Assembly (NCBI RefSeq): GCF_900109955.1
Contig: NZ_FOJB01000001.1
Span: 2,356,001-2,420,000 of the forward strand
Source: Aliiroseovarius sediminilitoris
GTDB taxonomy: Bacteria > Pseudomonadota > Alphaproteobacteria > Rhodobacterales > Rhodobacteraceae
Direction: 5' to 3'
Length of the DNA: 64,000 nucleotides
Part shown: piece by piece, positions 37,797 through 47,194 of the stretch
Layout: each line of letters starts with the position of its first letter
Numbering within the stretch: the stretch's first letter is position 1
The notes under the pieces: model-generated
Told to the model about the DNA's origin: nothing
What the model saw: the letters and a program-made list of their open reading frames with translations, nothing else
Databases searched by the model: none
Position numbers and translations under genes: made by a program

Positions 37797-40064
37797 ATGG
37801 CAGAAAGCCAGCAAAGTGACAGTCGCAAACTTCTGGTCAAACTGCGCGAAACCCTCGCCTCGGCGTCGCAGGGGCAGGAGCGACTGGACAGAATCACGTC
37901 TCTGATTGCCGAGAGCTTGGGCGTCGAAGTGTGTTCAATCTATTTGTTTCGCGACAGCGAAACATTGGAGCTTTGTGCGACAGAGGGCTTGAAAGCCGAA
38001 GCGGTTCACCAAACCCGGCTGCGAGTCGGCGAGGGTCTTGTGGGGCGGGTGGCCCGTCGCGGACGCCCGATCAATACAAAAAACGCCCCATCCGAACGCG
38101 GGTTCCGCTATATGCCTGAGACCGGAGAAGAAATTTACTCCAGCTTCCTTGGTGTGCCGATCCAGCGTCTGGGTGAAAACCTTGGCGTCCTGGTCATCCA
38201 GTCCAAGGATGAACGCGAATATTCGGCGGACGAGCTTTACGGGCTGGAAGTCGTCGCCATGGTGCTGGCCGAAATGACCGAGCTGGGCGCGTTTGTAGGC
38301 GAAGGCGAGGCAATGGGAGCCCTGCACCAGCGCGCTACCACTTTCACGGGTGGCGTCGGACAAGAAGGCGCTGCCGAAGGCCATGTCTGGCTGCATGACC
38401 CACGCGTCGTCGTGACCAACCCGGTCGCCGATGACCCAGACGCGGAAAAAGAACGTCTGCACGACGGGATCGAGCAATTGCGGGTGTCGGTGGACGAGCT
38501 TCTGGCCAACACGCTGACCAAGGACAAAGACCAGATGCAGGTCCTTGAAGCCTATCGGATGTTTGCCAACTCGAAGGGCTGGCAACGCCGGATGGAAGAA
38601 GACATTGATCGTGGCCTGTCCGCCGAGGCTGCGGTTGAGAAAGAACAATCCGCCGCCCGTGCCCGAATGAGCCAGGTGCCCGACGCCTATCTGCGTGAAC
38701 GCCTGCATGATCTGGACGATCTGTCCAACCGGTTGTTGCGGATCCTGACCGGCCAAGGCAAGGAAACCGGCGCGGAAATGCCCGAAAACCCGATCCTGAT
38801 CGCCACCAATATCGGCCCCGGCGAATTGCTGGAATATGGGCGTGGTCTGCGCGGGATCGTGCTTGAGGAAGGCTCGATTGCCAGCCACGCCGCCATTGTT
38901 GCACGCGCGCTGGCTATTCCGTTGATCGTTCAGGCGGGTCGTATATCGACCGAGGCGCTGAACGGCGATCACATCCTTGTGGATGGTGAAAACGGGATCG
39001 TCCACCTGCGCCCGGAGGAAACCGTGGTCAATGCGTTTCGCGACAAGATGGCGATGGAAGCCGCGCAGCAGGAACGCTATCGCAGTCTGCGCGACAAACC
39101 GGCGATGGGTCTGTGTGGCACCGAAGTGCAATTGCACATGAACGCGGGGCTGATGGCCGATCTTCCGTCGCTTGAAAACTCGGGCGCGGCCGGGGTGGGT
39201 CTGTTCCGCACCGAGCTTCAGTTTCTGACCGTTGACCGCGTTCCGCGGCGCGGCGATCTGGCCGCCACCTATGCCCGCGTTCTGGACGCCGCCAAGGGCA
39301 AGAGGGTGGTGTTTCGCACGCTGGATATCGGGTCGGACAAGGTGCTGCCTTATATGAACCCGCTGGACGAACCCAACCCCGCACTTGGCTGGCGCGCGAT
39401 CCGGGTCGGGCTGGACAAGCCCGGCGTCATGCGGATGCAATTGCAGGCGCTGATCCGGGCTGCGGCGGGGCGCAAACTCAGTGTCATGTTTCCCTTCATC
39501 GCCCAAACCGATGAATTTCGCGATGCCCGTGAAATGGTGTTGGCCGAGATCGAACGTGAGCGCGCGCTGGGTCATATTCTGCCAGAAAAGACCGAGATCG
39601 GGGCGATGCTGGAAACTCCATCCATGGTATTTGCCCCACAGCAGTTCTTTGAAATGGCGGATTTCATCTCGATCGGCGGGAACGATCTGAAGCAGTTCTT
39701 CTTCGCAGCTGATCGCGAGAACGAGCGTGTGCGCCGCCGCTATGACACGCTGAACGTTTCATTTCTGAACCTGATCGAAGAAATCGTGACTCGATGCGAG
39801 GCGGCCCGCACGCCCCTGAGCTTTTGTGGCGAAGATGCGGGCCGCCCCATCGAAGCGATCTGCTTCGCGGCGTTGGGGGTTCGGCATTTGTCCATGCGCC
39901 CTGCGTCAATCGGACCGGTCAAACATCTGATACGGCGCACAAATATCCTTGAACTTCGCGATGTCATCGACGAAGCCCGCCTGTCCGGTGCGCAATCTGT
40001 CCGCCCGGCGGTGCTTAAGCGACTGACCCGAAAAAAACCGGCGCAATCCTCGGTCGCTGTCTAG
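37797..40064 (+). CDS. ptsP: phosphoenolpyruvate-protein phosphotransferase PtsP (EI-Ntr)
   Basis: 755 residues. The N-terminal GAF domain covers about residues 15-165, followed by the EI N-terminal domain, the swivelling domain with the phosphorylated His in GSIASHAAIVARAL (about His364), and the C-terminal TIM-barrel PEP-binding domain (GVGLFRTELQFL, CGEDAGRP). It starts the nitrogen-related PTS cascade to NPr and EIIA-Ntr. The size is as expected for the GAF-containing form. It stands alone in this window; ptsO and ptsN are not nearby. Confidence 0.95.
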   Translation: MAESQQSDSRKLLVKLRETLASASQGQERLDRITSLIAESLGVEVCSIYLFRDSETLELCATEGLKAEAVHQTRLRVGEGLVGRVARRGRPINTKNAPSERGFRYMPETGEEIYSSFLGVPIQRLGENLGVLVIQSKDEREYSADELYGLEVVAMVLAEMTELGAFVGEGEAMGALHQRATTFTGGVGQEGAAEGHVWLHDPRVVVTNPVADDPDAEKERLHDGIEQLRVSVDELLANTLTKDKDQMQVLEAYRMFANSKGWQRRMEEDIDRGLSAEAAVEKEQSAARARMSQVPDAYLRERLHDLDDLSNRLLRILTGQGKETGAEMPENPILIATNIGPGELLEYGRGLRGIVLEEGSIASHAAIVARALAIPLIVQAGRISTEALNGDHILVDGENGIVHLRPEETVVNAFRDKMAMEAAQQERYRSLRDKPAMGLCGTEVQLHMNAGLMADLPSLENSGAAGVGLFRTELQFLTVDRVPRRGDLAATYARVLDAAKGKRVVFRTLDIGSDKVLPYMNPLDEPNPALGWRAIRVGLDKPGVMRMQLQALIRAAAGRKLSVMFPFIAQTDEFRDAREMVLAEIERERALGHILPEKTEIGAMLETPSMVFAPQQFFEMADFISIGGNDLKQFFFAADRENERVRRRYDTLNVSFLNLIEEIVTRCEAARTPLSFCGEDAGRPIEAICFAALGVRHLSMRPASIGPVKHLIRRTNILELRDVIDEARLSGAQSVRPAVLKRLTRKKPAQSSVAV

Positions 40065-40143
40065 AGGTTGATGAAAATTTTCAGCAGTTATCACTTTGTT
40101 CACCAGTTTGGAACAAAACTGGAACAGAACAAGGAGAATCCTC

Positions 40144-40422
40144 ATGCCGATCAGTTTTATCATCACCGGAATTTTCACTGGAACCGCCGCCGCAGCGCTC
40201 GCAATCAGCTTTGATATAGGGGCAATCTGGGCGTTCTTGTCATACGCTCTGTCTGGTGCCCTTGCGGTGCTGGGCGCGGCGGTCATCACGTCGGTTCGGC
40301 GTAATACATGGCCGCGCAAAATCTGGCATGACAGGCTGAACCGGATGGCCAGTCAATCCGATGGCACCCATCAGGTGGATCTGTTTGCCGCGGTCAAGCG
40401 GGATCGACAGGTGCGGATGTAA
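40144..40422 (+). CDS. small membrane protein of unknown function
   Basis: 92 residues from the ATG at 40144, which has a strong AAGGAG before it. Two membrane segments are visible (about residues 3-22 and 28-47), followed by a basic C-terminal tail (RRNTWPRKIWHDRLNRM). I do not recognise the family. The strong ribosome-binding site and normal codon use suggest it is real. It lies after ptsP and overlaps the 3' end of the opposing acetyltransferase gene by 29 bases. Confidence 0.65.
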   Translation: MPISFIITGIFTGTAAAALAISFDIGAIWAFLSYALSGALAVLGAAVITSVRRNTWPRKIWHDRLNRMASQSDGTHQVDLFAAVKRDRQVRM

Positions 40423-40912
40423 CCCGCGTGACTGATCCAGTGATGCCGTCCCAACTGCCGTCCTGAAGACGATAGGCCAACACGCGATCCGGGTTGGTCG
40501 GGGGCGGCATCACCACATTTTCAAGCTTTGAGAATCCAAACCGCGAGTAATACGGCGCATCGCCAACCAACATCACCCGATCCATCCCCAGATCCCGCGC
40601 CACCAGAAGGCTTTCACGGATCAGATGCCCGCCCAAGCCTTCGCCCTGACGGGTGGGGTGAACCGCGACGGGACCAAGAAGCAAAGCGTCGTGTGACCCG
40701 TTATCGCCGACAATCGAAACGGGCCAAAATCGGATGGCTCCCGCCAATATGCCCGCATCATCGCGCGCGACCAAAGACAGGTGCGCCACAGGTTCAACCC
40801 CATCGCGCAAACGATAGGATGACAAGGCTTCGCGTCCTGGCGCAAAGCACAGATCGTAAAGCGCCTCGACCTCCCACCAGTCTTTTTCGGTTTCTGCTGT
40901 CAGGTGGTACAC
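40394..40912 (-). CDS. GNAT family N-acetyltransferase
   Basis: 172 residues. The acetyl-CoA binding loop RQGEGLGGHLIRESL lies near residues 90-104, and APYYSRFGFSKLE follows, as in YhbS-type GNAT proteins. The substrate is not known. The gene opposes the small membrane protein gene with overlapping 3' ends, and its start faces the flavin reductase gene divergently. Confidence 0.85.
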   Translation of the reverse strand: MYHLTAETEKDWWEVEALYDLCFAPGREALSSYRLRDGVEPVAHLSLVARDDAGILAGAIRFWPVSIVGDNGSHDALLLGPVAVHPTRQGEGLGGHLIRESLLVARDLGMDRVMLVGDAPYYSRFGFSKLENVVMPPPTNPDRVLAYRLQDGSWDGITGSVTRVTSAPVDPA

Positions 40913-40983
40913 CCGCTGCCCCTCGCCTTCTGTCGTTCTTTGCTGCTATCACGGCAACACGCAGAAAAGGAAGGGAGAAGCGG

Positions 40984-41589
40984 GTGTTCTATGAGCCGAA
41001 AGACGGGCACGGGCTGCCCCATAATCCGTTCAACGCGTTAATTGTGCCGCGCCCTATCGCGTGGATATCCACGCGCGGGGTGGATGGGGTTGAGAACCTT
41101 GCACCCTATTCCTTTTTCAACGGCGTCGCCTATGACCCGCCCCAGGTGATGTTCGCTTCGACCTCGGGCAAGGGCGACCGCGATCTTGGCAAGGACACGT
41201 TGGACAATATCAACACAACCGGTGTGTTTTGCATTCACATGGTCGGCGAAGATCAGACGGACGCGATGAACACCACATCAGGCAGCTATGCGCGCGATGT
41301 GGACGAGATTGCATTGGCAGAACTGGAGCGGGTCGAATGCACAACGATCCCCGCCTCGCGCCTACCCGCAGCCCCCGCTGCCCTGGAATGCCGGTTGACC
41401 CAGATCACCCGCCTGCCGGGCGATGAGAACCTTGTGTGCTTCGGTGAGGTCACGGGCATTCATCTGCGCGATGACTGCATGGTGGACGGGATGTTTGACA
41501 TCACGCGGGCCCGCCCCCTGGCGCGGCTGGGCTATCGTGACTACACTGTTGTTACGGACAAATTCACCCTGAACCGTCCGGGTGAATAG
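40984..41589 (+). CDS. flavin reductase-like domain protein
   Basis: 201 residues from a GTG at 40984 with GAAGGGAGAAG before it. The long upstream extension overlaps the divergent acetyltransferase gene and was rejected. NALIVPRPIAWISTRGVDGV and APYSFFNGVAYDPPQVMF are typical of the FMN-binding split-barrel flavin reductase family. The partner enzyme, if any, is not adjacent, and the redox substrate is unknown. Confidence 0.85.
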   Translation: MFYEPKDGHGLPHNPFNALIVPRPIAWISTRGVDGVENLAPYSFFNGVAYDPPQVMFASTSGKGDRDLGKDTLDNINTTGVFCIHMVGEDQTDAMNTTSGSYARDVDEIALAELERVECTTIPASRLPAAPAALECRLTQITRLPGDENLVCFGEVTGIHLRDDCMVDGMFDITRARPLARLGYRDYTVVTDKFTLNRPGE

Positions 41590-41687
41590 ACGCAAGCTCA
41601 CCCGCCTGCTAAACTGATGCCACAACCATGGGGGGTGGCATGAACAATTCGGCCTGATGTCTTCATTTCCGCTTTCAAGGAGGTCAC

Positions 41688-42344
41688 ATGCCGTTTTCCA
41701 TGCCGGACGCCACGCGCGTCTACCCCGTTACACTGCCCGATGGGTCGATCCATGCAGGCACGGTTTTCCTGTCCAATGTCATAGATCAGCCCAATATTGA
41801 CATAGGCGCGTTCAGCTATGCCTCGGATTTCGATCCGCCGCCGCCCGATGGCTGGGCGACGCGTTTGGCTCCCTATCATTTCCCGAAGTCCGAGGGGCGG
41901 TTGAGCATCGGCAAGTTCTGCCAAATCGCCCATGGGGTGCGCTTCATCACCGCCACCGCAAACCATGCCTTTGCCGGGCTGACCAGCTTTCCCTTTGGCA
42001 TCTTCGCGCTGGACCAGGAACTCATGGCGCAACCAGACAGCCGCGACACAATGATCGGTCACGATGTCTGGTTGGGCTATGGCGCGATTGTCTGCCCCGC
42101 CGTCACCATCGGCAATGGTGCCATCATCGGCGCAGGCGCCGTGGTGCGCGCGGATGTTCCGGATTACGCCATTGTCACGGGCAACCCGGCGCACGTGGTC
42201 AAGATGCGCCTGTCACCCGATGATATCACGCGGATGAACCGTCTGGCATGGTGGGACTGGCCGGTTGAGCATATCGCCCGCGCGCGCGCGGCGCTGGAGG
42301 CGGGCGATGTGGATGGGTTGGAGGCGCTGGCACCTGACGCCTAG
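41688..42344 (+). CDS. hexapeptide-repeat acetyltransferase (CatB/Vat type)
   Basis: 218 residues. Left-handed beta-helix hexapeptide repeats are visible in the middle (IGHDVWLGYGAIVCPAVTIG, then NGAIIGAGAVVRADV), with GRLSIGKFCQIAHGVRFI before them and an NPAH turn after. The form resembles xenobiotic acetyltransferases (CatB, Vat), but a housekeeping role on a sugar or small amine is just as likely; drug resistance is not implied. An AAGGAGG site precedes the ATG. Its stop overlaps that of the opposing SulP gene. Confidence 0.85.
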   Translation: MPFSMPDATRVYPVTLPDGSIHAGTVFLSNVIDQPNIDIGAFSYASDFDPPPPDGWATRLAPYHFPKSEGRLSIGKFCQIAHGVRFITATANHAFAGLTSFPFGIFALDQELMAQPDSRDTMIGHDVWLGYGAIVCPAVTIGNGAIIGAGAVVRADVPDYAIVTGNPAHVVKMRLSPDDITRMNRLAWWDWPVEHIARARAALEAGDVDGLEALAPDA

Positions 42345-43975
42345 TGACTGCCGAGAATACCCGTGCGCACCGAATAATCGGCGGCCACCTCATAGTCGGG
42401 GTCATCATCACTGTCGACGATCAGGTGGCCCGCTTTTGTCAGCAACTTGTGACAATCCCGGCTCAGATGGCGCAGTTGAATTTTCTTACCCTCGGCCTCA
42501 TATTTCAGGGCCACCGCCTCGATCGCTTGCAGAGCGGATTGGTCGACCACGCGCGAGCGGGCGAACTCGATCACCACAAGATCGGGGTCGTTCTTGACGT
42601 CAAACAGCTCAATAAATCCGTCGGACGATCCGAAGAACAGGGGGCCTTCCACGTCATAGACCTTGGCGCCGTCTTCTTCGCGCGTCACCGCGTGAATGCG
42701 CGCCGCCGCGTTCCACGCATATGCCAGCGCCGAGACGATCACACCGACGACCACAGCGACCGCAAGATCTTCATAAACCGTCACTGCGGTCACCAGCAGG
42801 ATGACGAACGCGTCGGTCTTGGGCACGCGGCGCAGGATGGTCAGCGAATTCCACGCAAATGTGCCGATCACAACCATGAACATGACGCCAACAAGTGCGG
42901 CCAGCGGGATCATCTCGATCCACGAGGACGCCGCAACGATGAACAGCAGCAGGAAAATCGCCGCCGCGATCCCCGCGATCCGGGTGCGCCCGCCAGATTT
43001 CACATTGATCATCGACTGCCCGATCATGGCACAACCGCCCATGCCGCCAAAAAAGCCGGTGACGACATTCGCCGTTCCCTGCGCAATACATTCCTGCGAA
43101 GCGCCACCACGATGACCAGTCATCTCGCCCACAAGGTTCAGGGTCAGAAGGCTTTCGATCAGACCGATTGCGGCGAGGATCACCGCGTAGGGCAGGATGA
43201 TCCAAAGCGTCTCAAGCGTGAAGGGGGCCAGCATCGCCGGGGGATAGATCCCCTCGCCCGTGCCAAAAGGGTTGTGAAAGCTGGGCAAACCACCCTTGAT
43301 TGACGCCAAATCGCCCACGGTGGGCACATTGATCCCAAAGGCGATCACGATGCCCGCGACGATCCCGATCCCCGCCAGAGGAGCGGGAATGACCTTGGTG
43401 AGTTTCGGCATACCCCAAATGATCAGCATGGTCAGGCCGACCAGGCCCAACATGCTGTAAAGCCGCAGGCCCGTCAGCCATTGCTCCGGGTTGTCCGGGT
43501 TCTTGAACTGCGTCAGCTGCGCCAGGAAAATCACGATCGCCAATCCGTTCACGAAACCCAGCATCACCGGGTGTGGCACCAGCCGGATGAACTTTCCCCA
43601 GTGCATGACACCGGCAAAGACCTGCAAGATCCCCATCAGGACGACCGTGGCAAAAAGGTATTCCACCCCGTGCTTGGCCACCAGCGCGACCATCACCACC
43701 GCCAGCGCGCCCGTCGCCCCCGAAATCATGCCGGGCCGCCCCCCGATCACCGCGGTGATCAGCCCAACAAGAAACGCCGCATAAAGCCCGACGAGCGGGT
43801 GAACGCCAGCCACGAAGGCAAAGGCCACGGCTTCCGGCACAAGGGCCAAAGCCACGGTCAGGCCTGACAAGACCTCGATTTTGATGCGGTTGGGCGTCAG
43901 CTCTTCGGATTGCGACAGGCGCAGGTCGGGGCGTTCAATACGGGCGGCATAACGTGCCAAAAGGGCTCGGGGCAT
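42341..43975 (-). CDS. SulP family anion transporter with STAS domain
   Basis: 544 residues from the ATG at 43975, preceded by GAGGT. The frame stays open about 300 codons further upstream, but that part is antisense to mtnP and has no family match. The N-terminal membrane domain contains LTVALALVPEAVAFAFVAGV and GGMGGCAMIGQSMINVKSGG, SulP signatures. A C-terminal STAS domain covers about residues 430-520. It may carry sulfate or bicarbonate; the sequence does not decide. It is divergent from mtnP. Confidence 0.9.
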   Translation of the reverse strand: MPRALLARYAARIERPDLRLSQSEELTPNRIKIEVLSGLTVALALVPEAVAFAFVAGVHPLVGLYAAFLVGLITAVIGGRPGMISGATGALAVVMVALVAKHGVEYLFATVVLMGILQVFAGVMHWGKFIRLVPHPVMLGFVNGLAIVIFLAQLTQFKNPDNPEQWLTGLRLYSMLGLVGLTMLIIWGMPKLTKVIPAPLAGIGIVAGIVIAFGINVPTVGDLASIKGGLPSFHNPFGTGEGIYPPAMLAPFTLETLWIILPYAVILAAIGLIESLLTLNLVGEMTGHRGGASQECIAQGTANVVTGFFGGMGGCAMIGQSMINVKSGGRTRIAGIAAAIFLLLFIVAASSWIEMIPLAALVGVMFMVVIGTFAWNSLTILRRVPKTDAFVILLVTAVTVYEDLAVAVVVGVIVSALAYAWNAAARIHAVTREEDGAKVYDVEGPLFFGSSDGFIELFDVKNDPDLVVIEFARSRVVDQSALQAIEAVALKYEAEGKKIQLRHLSRDCHKLLTKAGHLIVDSDDDPDYEVAADYSVRTGILGSH

Positions 43976-44134
43976 CGGGTTACCTCGTTTGGGGAAATCT
44001 GTTCGCGATGTGCGCTGACTACAGGCATTCGGTAGCGTAAACAATGCCCCATGCAGGATACTGCCTTGCATTTGCCGCATGGCAACAGGAGCATCGGCAC
44101 GATAATCTGGCCACAAAAGCGCAAGGAGACAGGC

Positions 44135-45004
44135 ATGGACATGCATATCGGGATCATCGGCGGCTCGGGTATTTACGAGATTGACGGGCTGGACGGTGCG
44201 CGTTGGCACCGTGTGGACAGCCCTTGGGGCACGCCATCCGATCAGGTTCTGACAGGACGACTGGGCGGGATGAAAATGTCCTTCCTGCCGCGGCACGGGC
44301 GCGGACATGTGCATGCGCCGTCGGACGTGCCCTATCGTGCCAATATCGACGCGCTGAAACGGCTGGGCGTCACGGATGTGATCAGCGTGTCGGCCTGTGG
44401 GTCGTTCCGTGAAAACATGGCGCCGGGCGATTTTGTCATTGTCGATCAATTCATTGACCGGACGTTCGCGCGCGCTAAAAGCTTTTTCGGATCGGGTTGT
44501 GTGGCGCATGTGGGCTTTGCCCATCCAACCTGCGCGCGCCTGTCCACAGCCTGTGCCAAAGCGGCGCGGGCGGCGGGTGTCACCGTGCATGAGGGCGGCA
44601 CCTATCTGGCGATGGAAGGCCCGCAGTTTTCGACCCTTGCTGAAAGCCGTCTCTATCGTGACCAATGGGGCGCGGATGTGATCGGCATGACCAACATGCC
44701 CGAGGCCAAACTCGCCCGCGAGGCAGAAATTTGCTATGCCTCGGTCGCGATGGTCACGGATTACGACTGTTGGCATCCAGACCATGATGAGGTCGACGTG
44801 GCGCAGGTGATCGCCACCCTGACCGGCAATGGCGACAAGGCGAAGCGCATGGTGGCGGGGCTGCCCGATCTGCTGGGGGTCAACCGTGAATCCTGCCCGC
44901 ACGGATGCGACCGGGCGCTGGACATGGCGATCATGACGGCCCCCGACAAACGCGATCCCGCGTTATTGGCGAAGTTGAACGCCGTTGCGAGGCGGGTACT
45001 GTGA
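44135..45004 (+). CDS. mtnP: S-methyl-5'-thioadenosine phosphorylase
   Basis: 289 residues from the ATG at 44135 with AAGGAG before it; an ATG two codons on is an alternative. [16 protein letters not shown], the phosphate-binding [18 protein letters not shown] and [15 protein letters not shown] are hallmarks of MTA phosphorylase. It splits methylthioadenosine into adenine and methylthioribose-1-phosphate. The following gene encodes adenine phosphoribosyltransferase, which can take up the adenine. The second part of methionine salvage (mtnA and later steps) is not in the window. Confidence 0.93.
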   Translation: MDMHIGIIGGSGIYEIDGLDGARWHRVDSPWGTPSDQVLTGRLGGMKMSFLPRHGRGHVHAPSDVPYRANIDALKRLGVTDVISVSACGSFRENMAPGDFVIVDQFIDRTFARAKSFFGSGCVAHVGFAHPTCARLSTACAKAARAAGVTVHEGGTYLAMEGPQFSTLAESRLYRDQWGADVIGMTNMPEAKLAREAEICYASVAMVTDYDCWHPDHDEVDVAQVIATLTGNGDKAKRMVAGLPDLLGVNRESCPHGCDRALDMAIMTAPDKRDPALLAKLNAVARRVL

Positions 45005-45074
45005 CCACGGGCCTCTTGCGTCAGTGCCGGGATTGCGCCAAACCGATGCCGATCAATTTGCGAAAGGCGTTCCC

Positions 45075-45614
45075 ATGAACAAGGGCAAGACCGTCAAGGA
45101 CTACATCCGCACCATCGTTGACTTCCCGCATGAAGGCATCCTGTTTCGCGATGTGACCACCCTGTTTGCCGACCCGCGCGGGTTTCGCATGGCGATAGAC
45201 CAGATGCTGCACCCCTATGCGGGCGAGGAAATCGACAAGGTGATCGGGCTAGAGGCGCGCGGCTTTATTCTGGGCGGCGCGATTGCGCATCAACTGACCC
45301 TTGGTTTCGTGCCGATCCGCAAGAAGGGCAAGTTGCCAGGTGCCACGCTGTCTCAATCTTACACGCTGGAATACGGTGAAGCGGTTGTGGAAATCCATGA
45401 TGACGCGATCCAGCCCGGCGAGAAGGTCCTGTTGGTCGATGATCTGCTGGCGACCGGAGGCACGGCTGAAGCGGGCATCAAATTGATCGAGCGGTTAGGC
45501 GGCGAGATTGTGGGATGTGCCTTCATTGTCGATCTGCCCGAATTGGGCGGTCGCAAGCTGCTTGAGGAAATGGGCATGGATGTCCATGTTCTGTGCGAAT
45601 TCGAAGGGGCGTGA
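45075..45614 (+). CDS. apt: adenine phosphoribosyltransferase
   Basis: 179 residues from the ATG at 45075 (GAAAGGCG ribosome-binding site). The PRPP-binding motif is [14 protein letters not shown], and [18 protein letters not shown] is the adenine-site region. It converts adenine and PRPP to AMP. It follows mtnP by 70 bases and ends with a terminator. Confidence 0.95.
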   Translation: MNKGKTVKDYIRTIVDFPHEGILFRDVTTLFADPRGFRMAIDQMLHPYAGEEIDKVIGLEARGFILGGAIAHQLTLGFVPIRKKGKLPGATLSQSYTLEYGEAVVEIHDDAIQPGEKVLLVDDLLATGGTAEAGIKLIERLGGEIVGCAFIVDLPELGGRKLLEEMGMDVHVLCEFEGA

Positions 45615-45696
45615 ACCTCTTGTTAACGTCGATGCGCTAATCCTATCATTGCCTGACAGGAGTTCAGGCGCTGCTTGCTGGCATGACATATCGTGC

Positions 45697-45733
45697 AACG
45701 CCCCGCCCCACCCTGGCGGGGCGTTTTCTTTTG
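45697..45733 (+). terminator. intrinsic terminator after apt
   Basis: AACGCCCCGCC (45697-45707) pairs with GGCGGGGCGTT (45715-45725), an 11-base perfect stem, followed by TTCTTTT. Confidence 0.8.
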
Positions 45734-45757
45734 CGGGTTGAAGCTTGTCTTTTGAAA

Positions 45758-47179
45758 CTAATTGGCCGGAAAGATCACACCGGGGTTCATGATCCCTGAA
45801 GGATCAAGCGCATCCTTGATCCTGCGCATCGCGGCCAGCCGCGCGGGATCGCCATAGCGTTGCAATTCGTTTGGCTTCAAACGGCCAATGCCGTGCTCGG
45901 CGCTGAACGACCCGTCAAACTGCTGCACCAGACCATAGACAACATCGCGGACCTGCTTCCGCCAGGCGGTGAAATCTGACGCCGCCTGACCGTCGGGCGG
46001 AAACACGTTGTAATGCAGATTGCCGTCGCCCAGATGCCCGAAAGCGTTGACCCGAAACGGACCAAGGCACGCAATGGCGGCATCAGCCTTGTCCAAAAAA
46101 TCAGCGATGGCAGACAGGGGCAATGAAATATCGTGCGAGCTGATTGCTCCTATGGTCTTGTTGGCCAGCGGTATCTCTTCGCGCAGTTTCCACAAGGCGG
46201 CGCGCTGACCGTCGCTTTGCGCGATCACCCCGTCGTCGCTCAGCCCCGCGCGTTCGGCCCCGGTAAACAATTGGGCCAGCTCCTCCTCGGGATCTTGGGT
46301 TGGACCCAGACCAAGATCAATCAACACCGACCAGTCCGGCCGTGTGATAAAGGGTTGTCGACCGCCCAAGCCAGAGGCTTGCAAGAAATCCAACCCAGTG
46401 CCCTTGATCAACTCGAACGCGCTGATCCCCTGCCCCAGCCGGGCCTGCGCAAGCGCCAACAACTCCAACGCCGCAGCCGGATCACTCACTTTCAGAAGTG
46501 CGGTGCCGTTGCGAGCCGGTTTTGGAAAAAGCCGCAGGCTGGCGGCGGTGATGACGCCCAATGTCCCCTCGGCGCCGCAAAGCAGCGCCCGCAGATCAAA
46601 CCCGGTATTGTCCTTGCGCAACCGTTTCAGCCCGTGATGGATTGACCCGTCGGGCAACACCGCCTCGATCCCAAGGCACAGATCGCGGGCCGAACCATAA
46701 CGCAGCACATTCACCCCCCCTGCATTGGTAGACAGACATCCGCCAATCCGGCACGACCCCTCTGATGCCAGCGACAGGGGGAAAAGCCGTTCCTCGGACG
46801 CGGCGGCGGCCTGAACATCGGCCAATATCGCCCCAGCCTCGGCCACCAACACATTCTCGGACGGATGCACGGCGCGGATGCGCGTCATCCTCTCAAGGCT
46901 CAGGATCACAGGCGTTGCATCCGGCATGACCTGCCCGCCGACCAGACCTGTGCCGCCGCCGAAGGGCACCACCGGCACGCGGGCCGCTGCGCACTCTCTT
47001 ATGATCAGAGACACGTGATCGGTTGAGGATGGTGCCAGCACCAATCCACCCCCGCCGTGAAACAAACCGCGCGGCTCTTGTTGATAGGTTGGGTCTAGGG
47101 GACGAAACACCTTATCGGGCAACAGGGCACGCAGCCGGGTTTCAAATGCACCGTCCACTGACTTCAGATCGCCCATCAT
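45758..47179 (-). CDS. FAD-linked oxidase (GlcD / D-2-hydroxyacid dehydrogenase family)
   Basis: 473 residues. The FAD-binding PCMH part contains VPVVPFGGGTGLVGGQV, and the C-terminal FAD-oxidase part has FGHLGDGNLHYNVFPPDG and EHGIGRLKPNE, conserved in GlcD, D-lactate and D-2-hydroxyglutarate dehydrogenases. It probably oxidises a D-2-hydroxy acid and passes electrons to the respiratory chain. Which acid is not fixed, and no glcE/glcF are adjacent. A TTC-initiated upstream extension is not needed; the ATG at 47179 is used, with the second ATG three bases on. It is the last gene of a minus-strand run. Confidence 0.88.
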   Translation of the reverse strand: MMGDLKSVDGAFETRLRALLPDKVFRPLDPTYQQEPRGLFHGGGGLVLAPSSTDHVSLIIRECAAARVPVVPFGGGTGLVGGQVMPDATPVILSLERMTRIRAVHPSENVLVAEAGAILADVQAAAASEERLFPLSLASEGSCRIGGCLSTNAGGVNVLRYGSARDLCLGIEAVLPDGSIHHGLKRLRKDNTGFDLRALLCGAEGTLGVITAASLRLFPKPARNGTALLKVSDPAAALELLALAQARLGQGISAFELIKGTGLDFLQASGLGGRQPFITRPDWSVLIDLGLGPTQDPEEELAQLFTGAERAGLSDDGVIAQSDGQRAALWKLREEIPLANKTIGAISSHDISLPLSAIADFLDKADAAIACLGPFRVNAFGHLGDGNLHYNVFPPDGQAASDFTAWRKQVRDVVYGLVQQFDGSFSAEHGIGRLKPNELQRYGDPARLAAMRRIKDALDPSGIMNPGVIFPAN

Positions 47180-47194
47180 CGCCCCGTTGCTGTC

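Noticed and set aside
37935-39575. Minus-strand open frame of 546 codons
   Set aside because: Fully antisense to ptsP, whose motifs are all intact on the plus strand; the minus translation shows no family resemblance and has the His/Gln/Arg bias of GC-rich shadow frames.
40528-40983. N-terminal extension of the flavin reductase frame
   Set aside because: It lies antisense to the GNAT gene; a GTG with a good ribosome-binding site starts the conserved domain.
41688-42344. Antibiotic resistance gene (CatB/Vat)
   Set aside because: The hexapeptide fold is shared by many housekeeping acetyltransferases, and the context gives no hint of resistance, so only the family is stated.
43976-44902. N-terminal extension of the SulP frame to 853 codons
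   Set aside because: The extension is antisense to mtnP and without resemblance, while a good start with GAGGT exists at 43975.
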